Source: an uncultured bacterium (GTDB taxonomy: Bacteria; Acidobacteriota; UBA890). Taken from it: DNA of 6,041 nucleotides. The position numbers and the translations under genes were made by a program. The notes under the pieces are model-generated. The model saw nothing but the letters and a program-made list of their open reading frames with translations, made no database searches and was not told the DNA's origin. Positions 1 through 5,451 of this stretch are shown here, piece by piece (the stretch's first letter is position 1; each line of letters begins with the position of its first letter). Location of the stretch: positions 1 to 6,041 of the forward strand of contig CALAKE010000233.1 in the NCBI GenBank assembly GCA_937922775.1, written 5' to 3'.

Positions 1-2
1 TG

Positions 3-392
3 CGGGACGGCCACATGCTATTGCGGGTGCGGCCGGGAACCGATGAGGACAAGAGGCGCGCTATCGTGGAGCATTGGTATCGCGAGCAGATCAAGGAGGC
101 GGTAGCCCCTCTATTCGACAAGTGGCAGCCGCTGATGGGAGTGAACGCAGAGCGCCTCTATGTCCGACGGATGAAAACCAAGTGGGGAAGCTGCAACTAC
201 CGAGCACACACGATTCGACTCAATACGGAGTTGGCGAAGAGGCCGCCCGAGTACCTCGAGTATGTCGTTGTTCACGAGCTGGTTCACTTACTGGAGCCAT
301 CCCACAATGCTGACTTCGTGACGCTGATGGACCGTTTTCTGCCCGGATGGCAGGTCCTTCGTGACGAGCTCAATCGCGTGTCGCTCCACTGA
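3..392 (+). CDS. YgjP-like (DUF45) zinc metallopeptidase, 5' end cut by window
   Basis: This is the C-terminal part of a YgjP/WLM-type metallopeptidase related to M48 peptidases and probably cytoplasmic. Numbering from the ATG at base 15, the zinc motif HELVH is at residues 87-91. A third likely ligand, H97, sits in EPSH, and the family signature RRMKTKWGSCN is at 51-61. These are the hallmark elements of the family, so the active site looks intact. The frame stays open to the window edge, and the family normally has an N-terminal beta-rich region that is missing here. The ATG at 15 is therefore probably an internal methionine (codons before it read RDGH). Family members are thought to be zinc-dependent peptidases, but their substrates are poorly known, and they often sit beside type I restriction genes. 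Any such neighbour would be outside this window. The next gene starts 65 bp downstream on the same strand. Confidence 0.9.
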   Translation, partial: RDGHMLLRVRPGTDEDKRRAIVEHWYREQIKEAVAPLFDKWQPLMGVNAERLYVRRMKTKWGSCNYRAHTIRLNTELAKRPPEYLEYVVVHELVHLLEPSHNADFVTLMDRFLPGWQVLRDELNRVSLH

Positions 393-457
393 GAAGACCC
401 GAGTTGTCGAAGCGGAGGTCGAAGATCGAGTGATACGTAAATGAAGCCGGAGACAAC

Positions 458-904
458 ATGGATGAAGTGAACGTCGAAGATGTTCGCGCGGTGATGGTGG
501 CGGCGCGGGGCTGCGCCATGGAAATGATCCAAAACGCGAGCTACATCCAGCGCGAATTGCCCGATGTCGAGATGCCAGATGAGCTTCGGGCTGAGACGGA
601 GCAAGTCTGTACGGGGCTCATCGGCACCAAACACGACGTCATCTCCGAGCTAGCCGAGCTCGACGAGTTGCTGGGCAGCGGGGACTCGGAGACGGAAGTC
701 GGCGCGCGAGTGAACCGCATCGTCACCTGGCCAGGGCTCGACATCATGCAGATGCACGAGCTCGTCAGCGCGCTCCACTCAGCGGCCAGGGAGAATCCGG
801 ATCACGGGGCCGCCTTCGTTCTGGTTGCGGAATCGGCCGCCAACATCGTCAAGGCCTTCGGCCCCGCGGTAGAAGCGGCAGAGAAGATCCGCGGCCAGGC
901 CTGA
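458..904 (+). CDS. Unrecognised acidic, probably all-helical protein (148 aa)
   Basis: I do not recognise this protein. It starts at ATG 458 with a GGAG Shine-Dalgarno at 449-452, five bases upstream, and ends at TGA. The sequence has no signal peptide and no membrane segment. It is rich in Glu, Asp, Ala and Val, has very few lysines, and has long stretches with heptad-like spacing of hydrophobic residues, so a soluble helical bundle is likely. Three cysteines (residues 19, 51 and none paired in a CXXC) form no metal motif. A central loop near residues 88-96 (VTWPGLDIM) separates two helical halves. It follows the YgjP-like gene by 65 bp on the same strand and may share its transcript. It converges on the cytochrome gene with only 26 bp between the stop codons. 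The Shine-Dalgarno, coding-like composition and lack of a better overlapping frame support it as a real gene. The function is unknown. Confidence 0.75.
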   Translation: MDEVNVEDVRAVMVAARGCAMEMIQNASYIQRELPDVEMPDELRAETEQVCTGLIGTKHDVISELAELDELLGSGDSETEVGARVNRIVTWPGLDIMQMHELVSALHSAARENPDHGAAFVLVAESAANIVKAFGPAVEAAEKIRGQA

Positions 905-930
905 GAGCCCGATCGCCGGAGCACACTTCG

Positions 931-1728
931 TTACCACTCCTTGCGGGGCCCCTTCATGGCAGCGATGCTCGTGTGCATCCAATCGGCTGAGGCGTCGGCG
1001 TGGCATGCCGCATCCGTACCGTACGCACCGTTGCACGACTGTGGGCCATTAGCTTCCACCTTCATGTTGTGGAAGCGTTCCACCAACCTACTCTCGGAGA
1101 CTCCATATCCAGCCATATGGCAATCGATACAACGCAGCTCCCCAGACTCCATCATCTCCGCCTTTACGGGCACCAGGTCGTGGTACTCGTGGTGGCAGTA
1201 TCGGCATTGCGCGTTGAGCTGCTTCGGGTCCGACCTGTCGATGAACGTGTAGCTGGCCGGATCCGACCGGTCGGACCCAGGGATCATGTTTGTGACCAGA
1301 GACTCCTCGAGGCTTTCGTCGAGCCCGACAGGATGACAGGCGCCGCAAGTCACGCCCGCCCACGTACCCTTCTCGATCGGCACGGCTGCCGCCTCATCCT
1401 CAGTGGCTCCGGGGGCGGTAGGAGCATGGCACCACGCGCATGCAGTGTTGACCCGATCCTCGTGACTCTGCGACCGCGCGTGCACGCTCGATAGCCAGCC
1501 GTTTCCAGTGATTTCGGGCGCACCAGAAGACACATCCACGCCGACCGCGCGTTTCAGCACATCGCCGCCGTCATCGTGACAATTGGCACAGCGCTCTGCT
1601 TCCGAGTAGCGGTAGTGTACGGGTTCGAGGTCGACGAGGCTGAGGACATCCGGTTCATGCTGGCCGTACCCAGCGCCCCCCACGGCGACAGCGAGGGCTG
1701 ACGAGACCATTGCTATCGTTCTGAGCAC
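931..1728 (-). CDS. Secreted multiheme cytochrome c (five CXXCH, one candidate CX9CH)
   Basis: This is a 265-residue periplasmic or exported electron-transfer protein. Residues 1-23 form a signal peptide (one arginine, a hydrophobic core, then AGYGQ). Covalent heme c sites CXXCH lie at 47-51 (CANCH), 97-101 (CAWCH), 128-132 (CGACH), 175-179 (CRYCH) and 200-204 (CIDCH). A sixth pair, C232 and C242-H243, is spaced CX9CH. Spare histidines such as H83, H180, H183 and H220 could be distal ligands. The CIDCHM segment followed by HNMKVEANGP resembles NrfA/c-554-like multiheme cytochromes, but no CXXCK active-site heme is visible, so a nitrite reductase call is not supported. The start is GTG at 1728, chosen because AAGGAGG lies at 1736-1742 with 7-base spacing. 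The gene is divergent from the DsrE gene and convergent with the 148-aa protein. The redox partner and substrate are unknown. Confidence 0.9.
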   Translation of the reverse strand: MLRTIAMVSSALAVAVGGAGYGQHEPDVLSLVDLEPVHYRYSEAERCANCHDDGGDVLKRAVGVDVSSGAPEITGNGWLSSVHARSQSHEDRVNTACAWCHAPTAPGATEDEAAAVPIEKGTWAGVTCGACHPVGLDESLEESLVTNMIPGSDRSDPASYTFIDRSDPKQLNAQCRYCHHEYHDLVPVKAEMMESGELRCIDCHMAGYGVSESRLVERFHNMKVEANGPQSCNGAYGTDAACHADASADWMHTSIAAMKGPRKEW

Positions 1729-1735
1729 GGAGCAA

Positions 1736-1742
1736 CCTCCTT
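1736..1742 (-). promoter_or_regulatory. Strong Shine-Dalgarno of the cytochrome gene
   Basis: AAGGAGG on the minus strand ends 7 bases before the GTG at 1726-1728. It fixes this non-ATG codon as the cytochrome start and places the signal peptide correctly at the N terminus. Confidence 0.8.
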
Positions 1743-1761
1743 CAAGTTTGGCGCGACCCGG

Positions 1762-1971
1762 TCATCTTCTGCACCACCGCACCATGCAGCGGTCGAAGCC
1801 GAGAATCAAGAAAAGGAGGATGACCAGGGGATCGAGCGGCCAGATATTTCTGGCACCCCCTTGAATACACCGCTGCTTGGGCGCTACTAATCTCGGCTCC
1901 CTGTCCAGCAGGGGTCCCGCTTCGAAGGGCGAAACGGGACGGTGGGCGTATTCCTTGACGCCCCACCACAA
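1762..1971 (-). CDS. Doubtful small membrane-protein frame upstream of the cytochrome
   Basis: This frame lies in the gap between the cytochrome and DsrE genes and ends 33 bp before the cytochrome start. Its last 27 residues read like a single-pass membrane peptide: after PLD comes a hydrophobic run (LVILLFLILGF), then a positive tail with RCMVRWCRR. Third positions in this stretch are mostly G or C, as in the real genes here. Against it, the only conventional in-frame start is a TTG at 1971 with no Shine-Dalgarno, and the first 40 residues look like non-coding translation. A purine-rich stretch (AAGGGGG) precedes the hydrophobic part, but no ATG, GTG or TTG follows it in frame. It may be a small gene with an unusual start, a remnant, or chance. 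Confidence 0.15.
   Translation of the reverse strand: MWWGVKEYAHRPVSPFEAGPLLDREPRLVAPKQRCIQGGARNIWPLDPLVILLFLILGFDRCMVRWCRR
1839..1854. repeat. Perfect 6-bp-arm inverted repeat in the divergent promoter gap
   Basis: GCCAGA, a TATT spacer, then TCTGGC form a perfect two-fold symmetric site of 16 bp. It sits between the divergent cytochrome and DsrE genes, just upstream of the possible DsrE -35 element at 1861. The size and symmetry suit a dimeric repressor or activator site, but no regulator in the window is matched to it. No T-run follows on either strand, so it does not look like a terminator. Confidence 0.35.
1861..1891 (+). promoter_or_regulatory. Weak candidate sigma-70-type promoter for the DsrE gene
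   Basis: TTGAAT at 1861-1866 could be a -35 box. About 18-19 bases later come TACTAA (1885-1890) and the overlapping ACTAAT (1886-1891), either of which is a partial match to TATAAT. Transcription would start near 1898 and give a leader of roughly 95 nt that includes the hairpin at 1914-1940. The matches are partial, so this is a position to test rather than an identified promoter. Confidence 0.2.
1914..1940. repeat. 11-bp-arm inverted repeat in the DsrE upstream region
   Basis: GTCCCGCTTCG (1914-1924) and CGAAACGGGAC (1930-1940) pair over 10 of 11 positions around a 5-base loop (AAGGG). In RNA this would be a stable hairpin ending 52 bases before the DsrE start. It lacks a following T-run, so intrinsic termination is unlikely. 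It could be a leader structure that protects or controls the mRNA, or a protein-binding operator, because the DNA is symmetric on both strands. Confidence 0.5.
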
Positions 1972-1980
1972 CCATCGAAT

Positions 1981-1986
1981 AAGGAG
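1981..1986 (+). promoter_or_regulatory. Shine-Dalgarno that sets the DsrE start
   Basis: AAGGAG lies 6 bases before the ATG at 1993. It decides between this start and an upstream in-frame codon at 1942, which would add 17 residues unlike the family (MGVFLDAPP...). Confidence 0.8.
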
Positions 1987-1992
1987 TCGATC

Positions 1993-2361
1993 ATGGCAGA
2001 GACGAAGAAGTTGGTCGTGATGATCACGAGCGGGTTGGATGACGAGCGCTCATCGGTAGCCTTCAGCGTCGCCAACGGGGGCATCACCGCGGGCCTCGAG
2101 GTGACAGCTTTCTTGACGAGCAACGGAGTCGATTGGGCCCGCAAGGGTGCCGCGGATAGCGCGCACCCGAACCCGCTGGATCCGCCCATGAAGGACATGC
2201 TCCAGAGCTTCGTGGACAGAGGCGGCAAGATCCTGGTCTGTCCTCCATGCGCGAAGGTCCGCGGCTATTCTCAAGAGGACCTTATCGACGGGGTCGTCAT
2301 CGTCGGATCGAGCGCCATGCACGAGCTGATCAAGGAAGGCGCTGCAACCTTGAGCTTCTGA
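1993..2361 (+). CDS. DsrE/DsrF-like family protein with CPPC motif
   Basis: This is a 122-residue cytoplasmic protein of the DsrE/DsrF/YchN type, a Rossmann-like alpha/beta fold. Recognisable parts are strand 1 with KLVVMITSGLDDERS (6-20), the helix and turn with VANGGITAGLEV (26-37), GVDWARKGAAD (45-55), NPLDPPMKDML (60-70), and a strand ending in CPPCAKVRGY (83-92). The CPPC pair lies where DsrE-fold proteins carry the cysteine used in sulfur transfer. Two cysteines in CXXC form could carry persulfide or cycle as a disulfide. The length is normal for the family and the protein looks complete. The true DsrEFH/TusBCD partners are not in the window, so a role in dissimilatory sulfur oxidation or tRNA thiolation is not shown. 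It is divergent from the multiheme cytochrome and converges on the propeller gene. Confidence 0.88.
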   Translation: MAETKKLVVMITSGLDDERSSVAFSVANGGITAGLEVTAFLTSNGVDWARKGAADSAHPNPLDPPMKDMLQSFVDRGGKILVCPPCAKVRGYSQEDLIDGVVIVGSSAMHELIKEGAATLSF

Positions 2362-2392
2362 TGCTCCGGACACGACAGGGCACCACGGATCG

Positions 2393-2422
2393 GGGGACCT
2401 CGGTCGGGGTCTCCAGTCCCCG
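2393..2422. terminator. Possible GC-rich hairpin between convergent genes
   Basis: The 73-bp gap between the stop codons of DsrE and the propeller gene holds alternative GC stems: GGGGAC (2393-2398) with GTCCCC (2416-2421), or CGGGG (2405-2409) with CCCCG (2418-2422). A shared bidirectional terminator is expected in such a gap, but no T-run follows on either strand, so the call is weak. Confidence 0.25.
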
Positions 2423-2434
2423 CCCCGCCGCAAC

Positions 2435-3754
2435 TCAGTGGGCCTGGTGGTTGCCGCGGTTCAGTCTCTTCGCCACAGAAAGAACGATATTGCCGGCACC
2501 ATCCTTGATCGTGATCATCAGCATGTCACGACGCCCGCGCTGTCCAGTATCGGAAAACTCCCACTCCGCCGTCGCTCCCCGAACACCGTTCAGCCGGCCT
2601 TTGCCCATCCCCCTGTAGGTGTCGAATTCCGCTCTCGGCGGACGTGACGAGATCGTCGGGTCGTCGTAACAAAATGCCGCTGTCAGCTTCGTCAGATGAA
2701 ACCGGTTGCCCTTGCCCCAATTGACCTCCAGCCGGTTTGGGCCTTTGGTCGTGTCACAAAGAAGTCGGAAACCGTGCGTCACCCTTTGTCGGCGTTCGGG
2801 CCTGACCACGCCGCCACCCGTCATCCGACCCTCGGAAAAGTTCACGGCTGTGGTGATATCACCGTTGGCCGGCGTGAACAGCGTGTCGTTGAGAAACGGG
2901 GTGAAGGATCCCAGTACATTGAATCCGTTGCTCCGATCGATGACCTCAAAGCGACGGAGCTCACGGTTAGAGACGACAAGATCGCCCATGCCGTTGAACA
3001 TCGCGCCCATACCCGTGAGGAAGACCGACCCCGCACCGCCGAGGTGCTCAGCGCGAACATCCCCCGAAGCCGGCATGTTGACGACGCTGTACAGGCCCCG
3101 GGGCGCATAGGTCACGCCGAAATTCGCCCATAACAGAAGCGCACCGTCGGCGCCGAAGGCGATGTCCCCTCCCGCAAGATTCACCACCGTGCCCGTGTTC
3201 ATTTCGACCACGTTGCCGACCGGCGTTGCGAAGGCGCTCGATACATTGAGCTTGTAGAGACGATCGTTGGCGGTGTTGGTGACGTACAGCACTCCGTCCC
3301 TAGAAAAGGCCCCCTGGTCGATCCAGCTCTCTCCGAGGGGAACGGTGCCCATGTCCGCGAAGGTCACCAAGCCGATCTCGCTGACGAGACCTGTGTCGAG
3401 ATCGTAGACGCCCATCCTGCCGTTTGGATTGCTCCATGGGCCATCATCGATGAAGTAGAGCTTCTTGCTATCGGGGGTGACCGCCAGCACATCGATGTTG
3501 TCCCAACCCGGGTCGCCGGCACCTGTTGCACCCGGCCCCAGCACGACAAGCTCCTTCAACTCGGCAATTCCGGTACCCGTGTCGAGATCTACGCGAAACA
3601 GCGTCGACTTTCCGTCCCGAGGGGCGATGCTGTCGGAGTAATAGATGGCGTGAAACTGATCTTGCGCCAAGGCGTCGCCGCCGAAGGCGAGGATCAGAAC
3701 TGTCAACAACAACGAAACGCGGCCGATTTCTTTCATGTTTGTCTCTGTCGTCAC
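2435..3754 (-). CDS. Secreted beta-propeller-like protein with GNHQAH-ending C-terminal domain
   Basis: This is an exported protein of about 439 residues. The start is GTG at 3754, chosen because AAGGAG lies at 3764-3769 with 9-base spacing. The ATG at 3736 is an alternative with no clear ribosome site, and the ATG at 3763 touches the AAGGAG. A signal peptide follows MKEIGR with core VSLLLTVLILAFGG and a likely cut after ALA. Residues of about 33-300 show repeated blades of the form LY-(V/F)-(D/N)-x...-LYKLN / GVYDLDTG, typical of propellers such as SMP-30/NHL-like folds. From about residue 311 (MTGGG) comes a separate domain of about 129 residues with RVTHGFRLLCD, LEVNWGKGNRFHL, FDTYRGMGKGRLNG and a terminal GNHQAH. 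I recognise this as a recurrent C-terminal domain of secreted bacterial proteins, often labelled post-COAP-1 (from memory). The two cysteines in it (LLCD, FCYDD) may form a disulfide. The ligand is unknown. Confidence 0.85.
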   Translation of the reverse strand: MTTETNMKEIGRVSLLLTVLILAFGGDALAQDQFHAIYYSDSIAPRDGKSTLFRVDLDTGTGIAELKELVVLGPGATGAGDPGWDNIDVLAVTPDSKKLYFIDDGPWSNPNGRMGVYDLDTGLVSEIGLVTFADMGTVPLGESWIDQGAFSRDGVLYVTNTANDRLYKLNVSSAFATPVGNVVEMNTGTVVNLAGGDIAFGADGALLLWANFGVTYAPRGLYSVVNMPASGDVRAEHLGGAGSVFLTGMGAMFNGMGDLVVSNRELRRFEVIDRSNGFNVLGSFTPFLNDTLFTPANGDITTAVNFSEGRMTGGGVVRPERRQRVTHGFRLLCDTTKGPNRLEVNWGKGNRFHLTKLTAAFCYDDPTISSRPPRAEFDTYRGMGKGRLNGVRGATAEWEFSDTGQRGRRDMLMITIKDGAGNIVLSVAKRLNRGNHQAH

Positions 3755-3763
3755 GAGGAGCAT

Positions 3764-3769
3764 CTCCTT
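3764..3769 (-). promoter_or_regulatory. Shine-Dalgarno deciding the propeller-gene start
   Basis: AAGGAG on the minus strand directly abuts an in-frame ATG (3761-3763), which is too close for initiation. It stands 9 bases before the in-frame GTG at 3752-3754. The GTG is therefore the better start. Either choice leaves the signal peptide intact. Confidence 0.55.
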
Positions 3770-3826
3770 CAGGATCAAGGATCGACGAGTGGCGTCAGGC
3801 GATCAATCCCTTTTTTTTTCAACAAC

Positions 3827-3964
3827 TTGCGGATAATCGGCCATCCTGGCATTCCGCTGTGAAATGCTGTCTTTTGGCTCCAAAACCAATCCCGACAGCG
3901 AATGATTGATCATCTTGATGCTCCGCTGTGAAATGCTGCCTTTTGGCTCCAACTCGAATCCCGA
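3827..3964. repeat. Two head-to-tail copies of a 69-bp unit upstream of the propeller gene
   Basis: Copy 1 (3827-3895) and copy 2 (3896-3964) abut exactly and agree at 53 of 69 positions. The core, 3853-3895 against 3922-3964, agrees at 39 of 43. Each core carries TCCGCTGTGAAATGCTG followed by CTTTTGGCTCCAA. On the minus strand an open frame translates both copies as 23-residue units with LEPK and SISQR in common. However, the 16 differences fall 5, 7 and 4 on codon positions 1, 2 and 3, so there is no sign of protein-level selection. The frame also lacks a good start. The repeat fills most of the 291-bp gap between the glycosyltransferase stop and the propeller gene, in the likely promoter or leader of the latter. 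No known riboswitch or mobile end was recognised in it. Confidence 0.9.
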
Positions 3965-4045
3965 TGAGCGACGGGTCCAGGCGCTTGTCCACCACGTGGG
4001 AGGCCGCCGCGACGAGGCGGTCGGCAGCAATGGCGCGGACGGGAG

Positions 4046-5245
4046 TTACAGCAAATCGCAGATCTTCTTTGCCGCGATTCGTGCGCCGTCCACCGGGATC
4101 AGTGGATAGGTCGGGGCCGTGCCAAGATTGGCGACGATCCTGTTTGTCAGGACCTCGGGCGTCGTCGATGAAAGCGTCATCCGCTCCCCCGCCCCGTGTC
4201 GGAGCAAGCGCCCAGCTACGTGCACTTCCTGCTCGGAATGGCCCTCGATCGGGAAGTACAGGAATGGGCGCCGCAGGGCGGTCAGCTCCAGGGTGATCGT
4301 CCCCCCTCCCTGAACTACCGCGAGGTCACTCGCCGCAAGATGCTCGTGAAGGTCGGGCACATACCCCCGCGCCTCCACTCCCGCCGGCAGGTCGAGGCTC
4401 GCAGGGTCGAGACGTGGCCCGCAAACCAACACCATCTGCACGCCAGCGATCCGCTCCGTCAGGAGAGGGAACGTGCGCCCGCATAGCTCGAGCAGGCTCT
4501 TCCCTATGGCCGTCCCCCCGATGGAACCGATGACGAGGGGTCGGTCATCGTAGCCGAGCTTCCCCCGTAGGAAGGCCCGATCCTGCAGATCCTCAGGATC
4601 GAATGGAAGGATGTAACCAACAAACTCACAGAGCTTCTCCGCCCACTCGCGGCGGTTCGGCAGCAGGAGACCGAAGGATGTGTCGGGAACATCCTCCAGC
4701 TCGCCAACGAAGAGGGTGAGATCGACGTAATCTGCCGGCTTGTTCATTCCGCTGGACCACTTTCTGTTCCAGAAGTGCACGCCCAGCCTCTCCAGCGGAT
4801 TGCGGGTCATCGCATCGAATCCTATGAAATCCAAGATCATGACGAAGGGGCGTTTCTTGCGGCCAGGGTCTTTCTTGTAGGCAATCAGAATCTCGTAGGT
4901 CTCGTCACCCACGATGAGGTCGTATCCGCCCGACGCAACCACGCGATCCACCACGGCGACATTACGCGACCACTGACGCTGAAGGCCGAGACCGTACTCG
5001 ATGAGATTCAGACGGCTTCCCCGCGCGGCGTGCTCTGCGATCTCGTTTTCATCGACCAGGTCCGCCGACTCTGGCAGCAGATTCTCTCCGGCTTCATGAA
5101 GAACTCGGTCGACAGGCGGTGCCGCAAGCCAGTGAACCTCGAGATCATCCGACTGGCTGCGAAGCTCCCGCGCGATGGCGAGGTCGCGGCTGATGTGACC
5201 GAGCCCCAGGGACCCGCTCATGTAGAGAATTCTATTCTTGGACAT
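4046..5245 (-). CDS. GT-B glycosyltransferase (GT28/MGT-like)
   Basis: This is a 399-residue cytoplasmic or membrane-peripheral glycosyltransferase with two Rossmann-like halves. The acceptor half starts at once with RILYMSGSLGLGHISRD (5-21), whose GLGH loop is typical of MurG/GT28-like enzymes. The donor half begins near 236 with VIGSIGGTAIGKSLLEL and includes the strand and loop ARGYVPDLHEHLAASDLAVV and the glycine-rich VVQGGGTITLEL (310-321). It then has FPIEGHSEQEVHVAGRL (331-347), where H336, E338 and Q339 would contact the nucleotide sugar. There is no signal peptide or membrane segment. The start at ATG 5245 has GAGGG at 5254-5258 (8-base spacing), and no conventional start lies upstream in frame within reach. 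The donor and acceptor cannot be told from sequence; a glycolipid or natural-product sugar transfer is plausible. It shares the strand with the methyltransferase but is 294 bp away from it. Confidence 0.88.
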   Translation of the reverse strand: MSKNRILYMSGSLGLGHISRDLAIARELRSQSDDLEVHWLAAPPVDRVLHEAGENLLPESADLVDENEIAEHAARGSRLNLIEYGLGLQRQWSRNVAVVDRVVASGGYDLIVGDETYEILIAYKKDPGRKKRPFVMILDFIGFDAMTRNPLERLGVHFWNRKWSSGMNKPADYVDLTLFVGELEDVPDTSFGLLLPNRREWAEKLCEFVGYILPFDPEDLQDRAFLRGKLGYDDRPLVIGSIGGTAIGKSLLELCGRTFPLLTERIAGVQMVLVCGPRLDPASLDLPAGVEARGYVPDLHEHLAASDLAVVQGGGTITLELTALRRPFLYFPIEGHSEQEVHVAGRLLRHGAGERMTLSSTTPEVLTNRIVANLGTAPTYPLIPVDGARIAAKKICDLL

Positions 5246-5267
5246 CTGGGGAACCCTCGCGGCGCAT
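5232..5267 (-). CDS. Candidate 11-residue leader ORF overlapping the glycosyltransferase start
   Basis: An ATG at 5265-5267 is preceded by AGGAGG (5272-5277) with 4-base spacing, a better ribosome site than that of the glycosyltransferase. The frame reads MRREGSPDVQE and stops 14 bases inside the glycosyltransferase gene, in another frame. Translating it could bring ribosomes to the downstream ATG (translational coupling). It may instead be a chance ATG near a purine-rich stretch. Confidence 0.25.
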   Translation of the reverse strand: MRREGSPDVQE

Positions 5268-5350
5268 CTCCCCTCCTCAATGGGCGAGACTCGCCTCAGT
5301 GTGCCCTATTTGCTCGCCGGCAAGAACAGGATCCCGGGGCCCGATTCTGC

Positions 5351-5379
5351 AATCTACTGGAAGATCAAAGGGGGAACAA
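5351..5379 (-). promoter_or_regulatory. Weak candidate promoter for the glycosyltransferase
   Basis: On the minus strand TTGTTC (5374-5379) and TAGATT (5351-5356) are separated by 17 bases, the usual sigma-70 spacing. They match the consensus at 3 and 4 of 6 positions. It lies in the 294-bp gap before the gene and would give a leader of about 100 nt. Its main support is spacing and location. Confidence 0.2.
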
Positions 5380-5421
5380 CGGGCAGTCCATATCCGCTAC
5401 GCCCTTGATCCCCTCGACGGT

Positions 5422-5451
5422 AATGGTGGCATCACGGCGGGCATCGAGGTC
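5422..5451 (+). pseudogene. Possible DsrE-gene fragment in the intergenic gap
   Basis: Thirty bases encoding NGGITAGIEV match the DsrE gene of this window (2074-2103, NGGITAGLEV) at 25 positions, and most differences are in third codon positions. The similarity stops on both sides: the flanking residues (LDPLDG before, ARPGR after) do not follow the family. It may be a remnant of a second DsrE-type gene in the 294-bp gap, or a chance match. Confidence 0.2.

Noticed and set aside
931..1728. Cytochrome as an NrfA nitrite reductase
   Set aside because: There is no CXXCK motif, and the protein is shorter than NrfA. Only general multiheme features match.
1820..1864. 14-residue plus-strand ORF after AAGGAGG
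   Set aside because: The Shine-Dalgarno-like bases touch the ATG with no spacing, and the peptide has no notable feature.
1942..1992. Upstream start for the DsrE gene
   Set aside because: AAGGAG at 1981-1986 points to the ATG at 1993. The extra residues overlap the hairpin region and do not fit the family.
3811..3819. Run of nine T as an intrinsic terminator
   Set aside because: No GC stem precedes it, and no plus-strand gene ends nearby. On the minus strand it is an A-tract upstream of the propeller gene.
3853..3964. CRISPR array
   Set aside because: There are only two copies, they abut in 69-bp units with similar sequence between the cores, and no cas gene is present.
4004..4020. Hairpin CCGCC/GGCGG after the glycosyltransferase as a terminator
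   Set aside because: It has only five base pairs with a 7-base loop and no T-run, which is ordinary for G+C-rich DNA.
3803..4030. 75-codon minus-strand frame across the 69-bp repeats
   Set aside because: It has only a TTG start without a ribosome site. Differences between the copies do not favour third codon positions, so the repeat looks non-coding.
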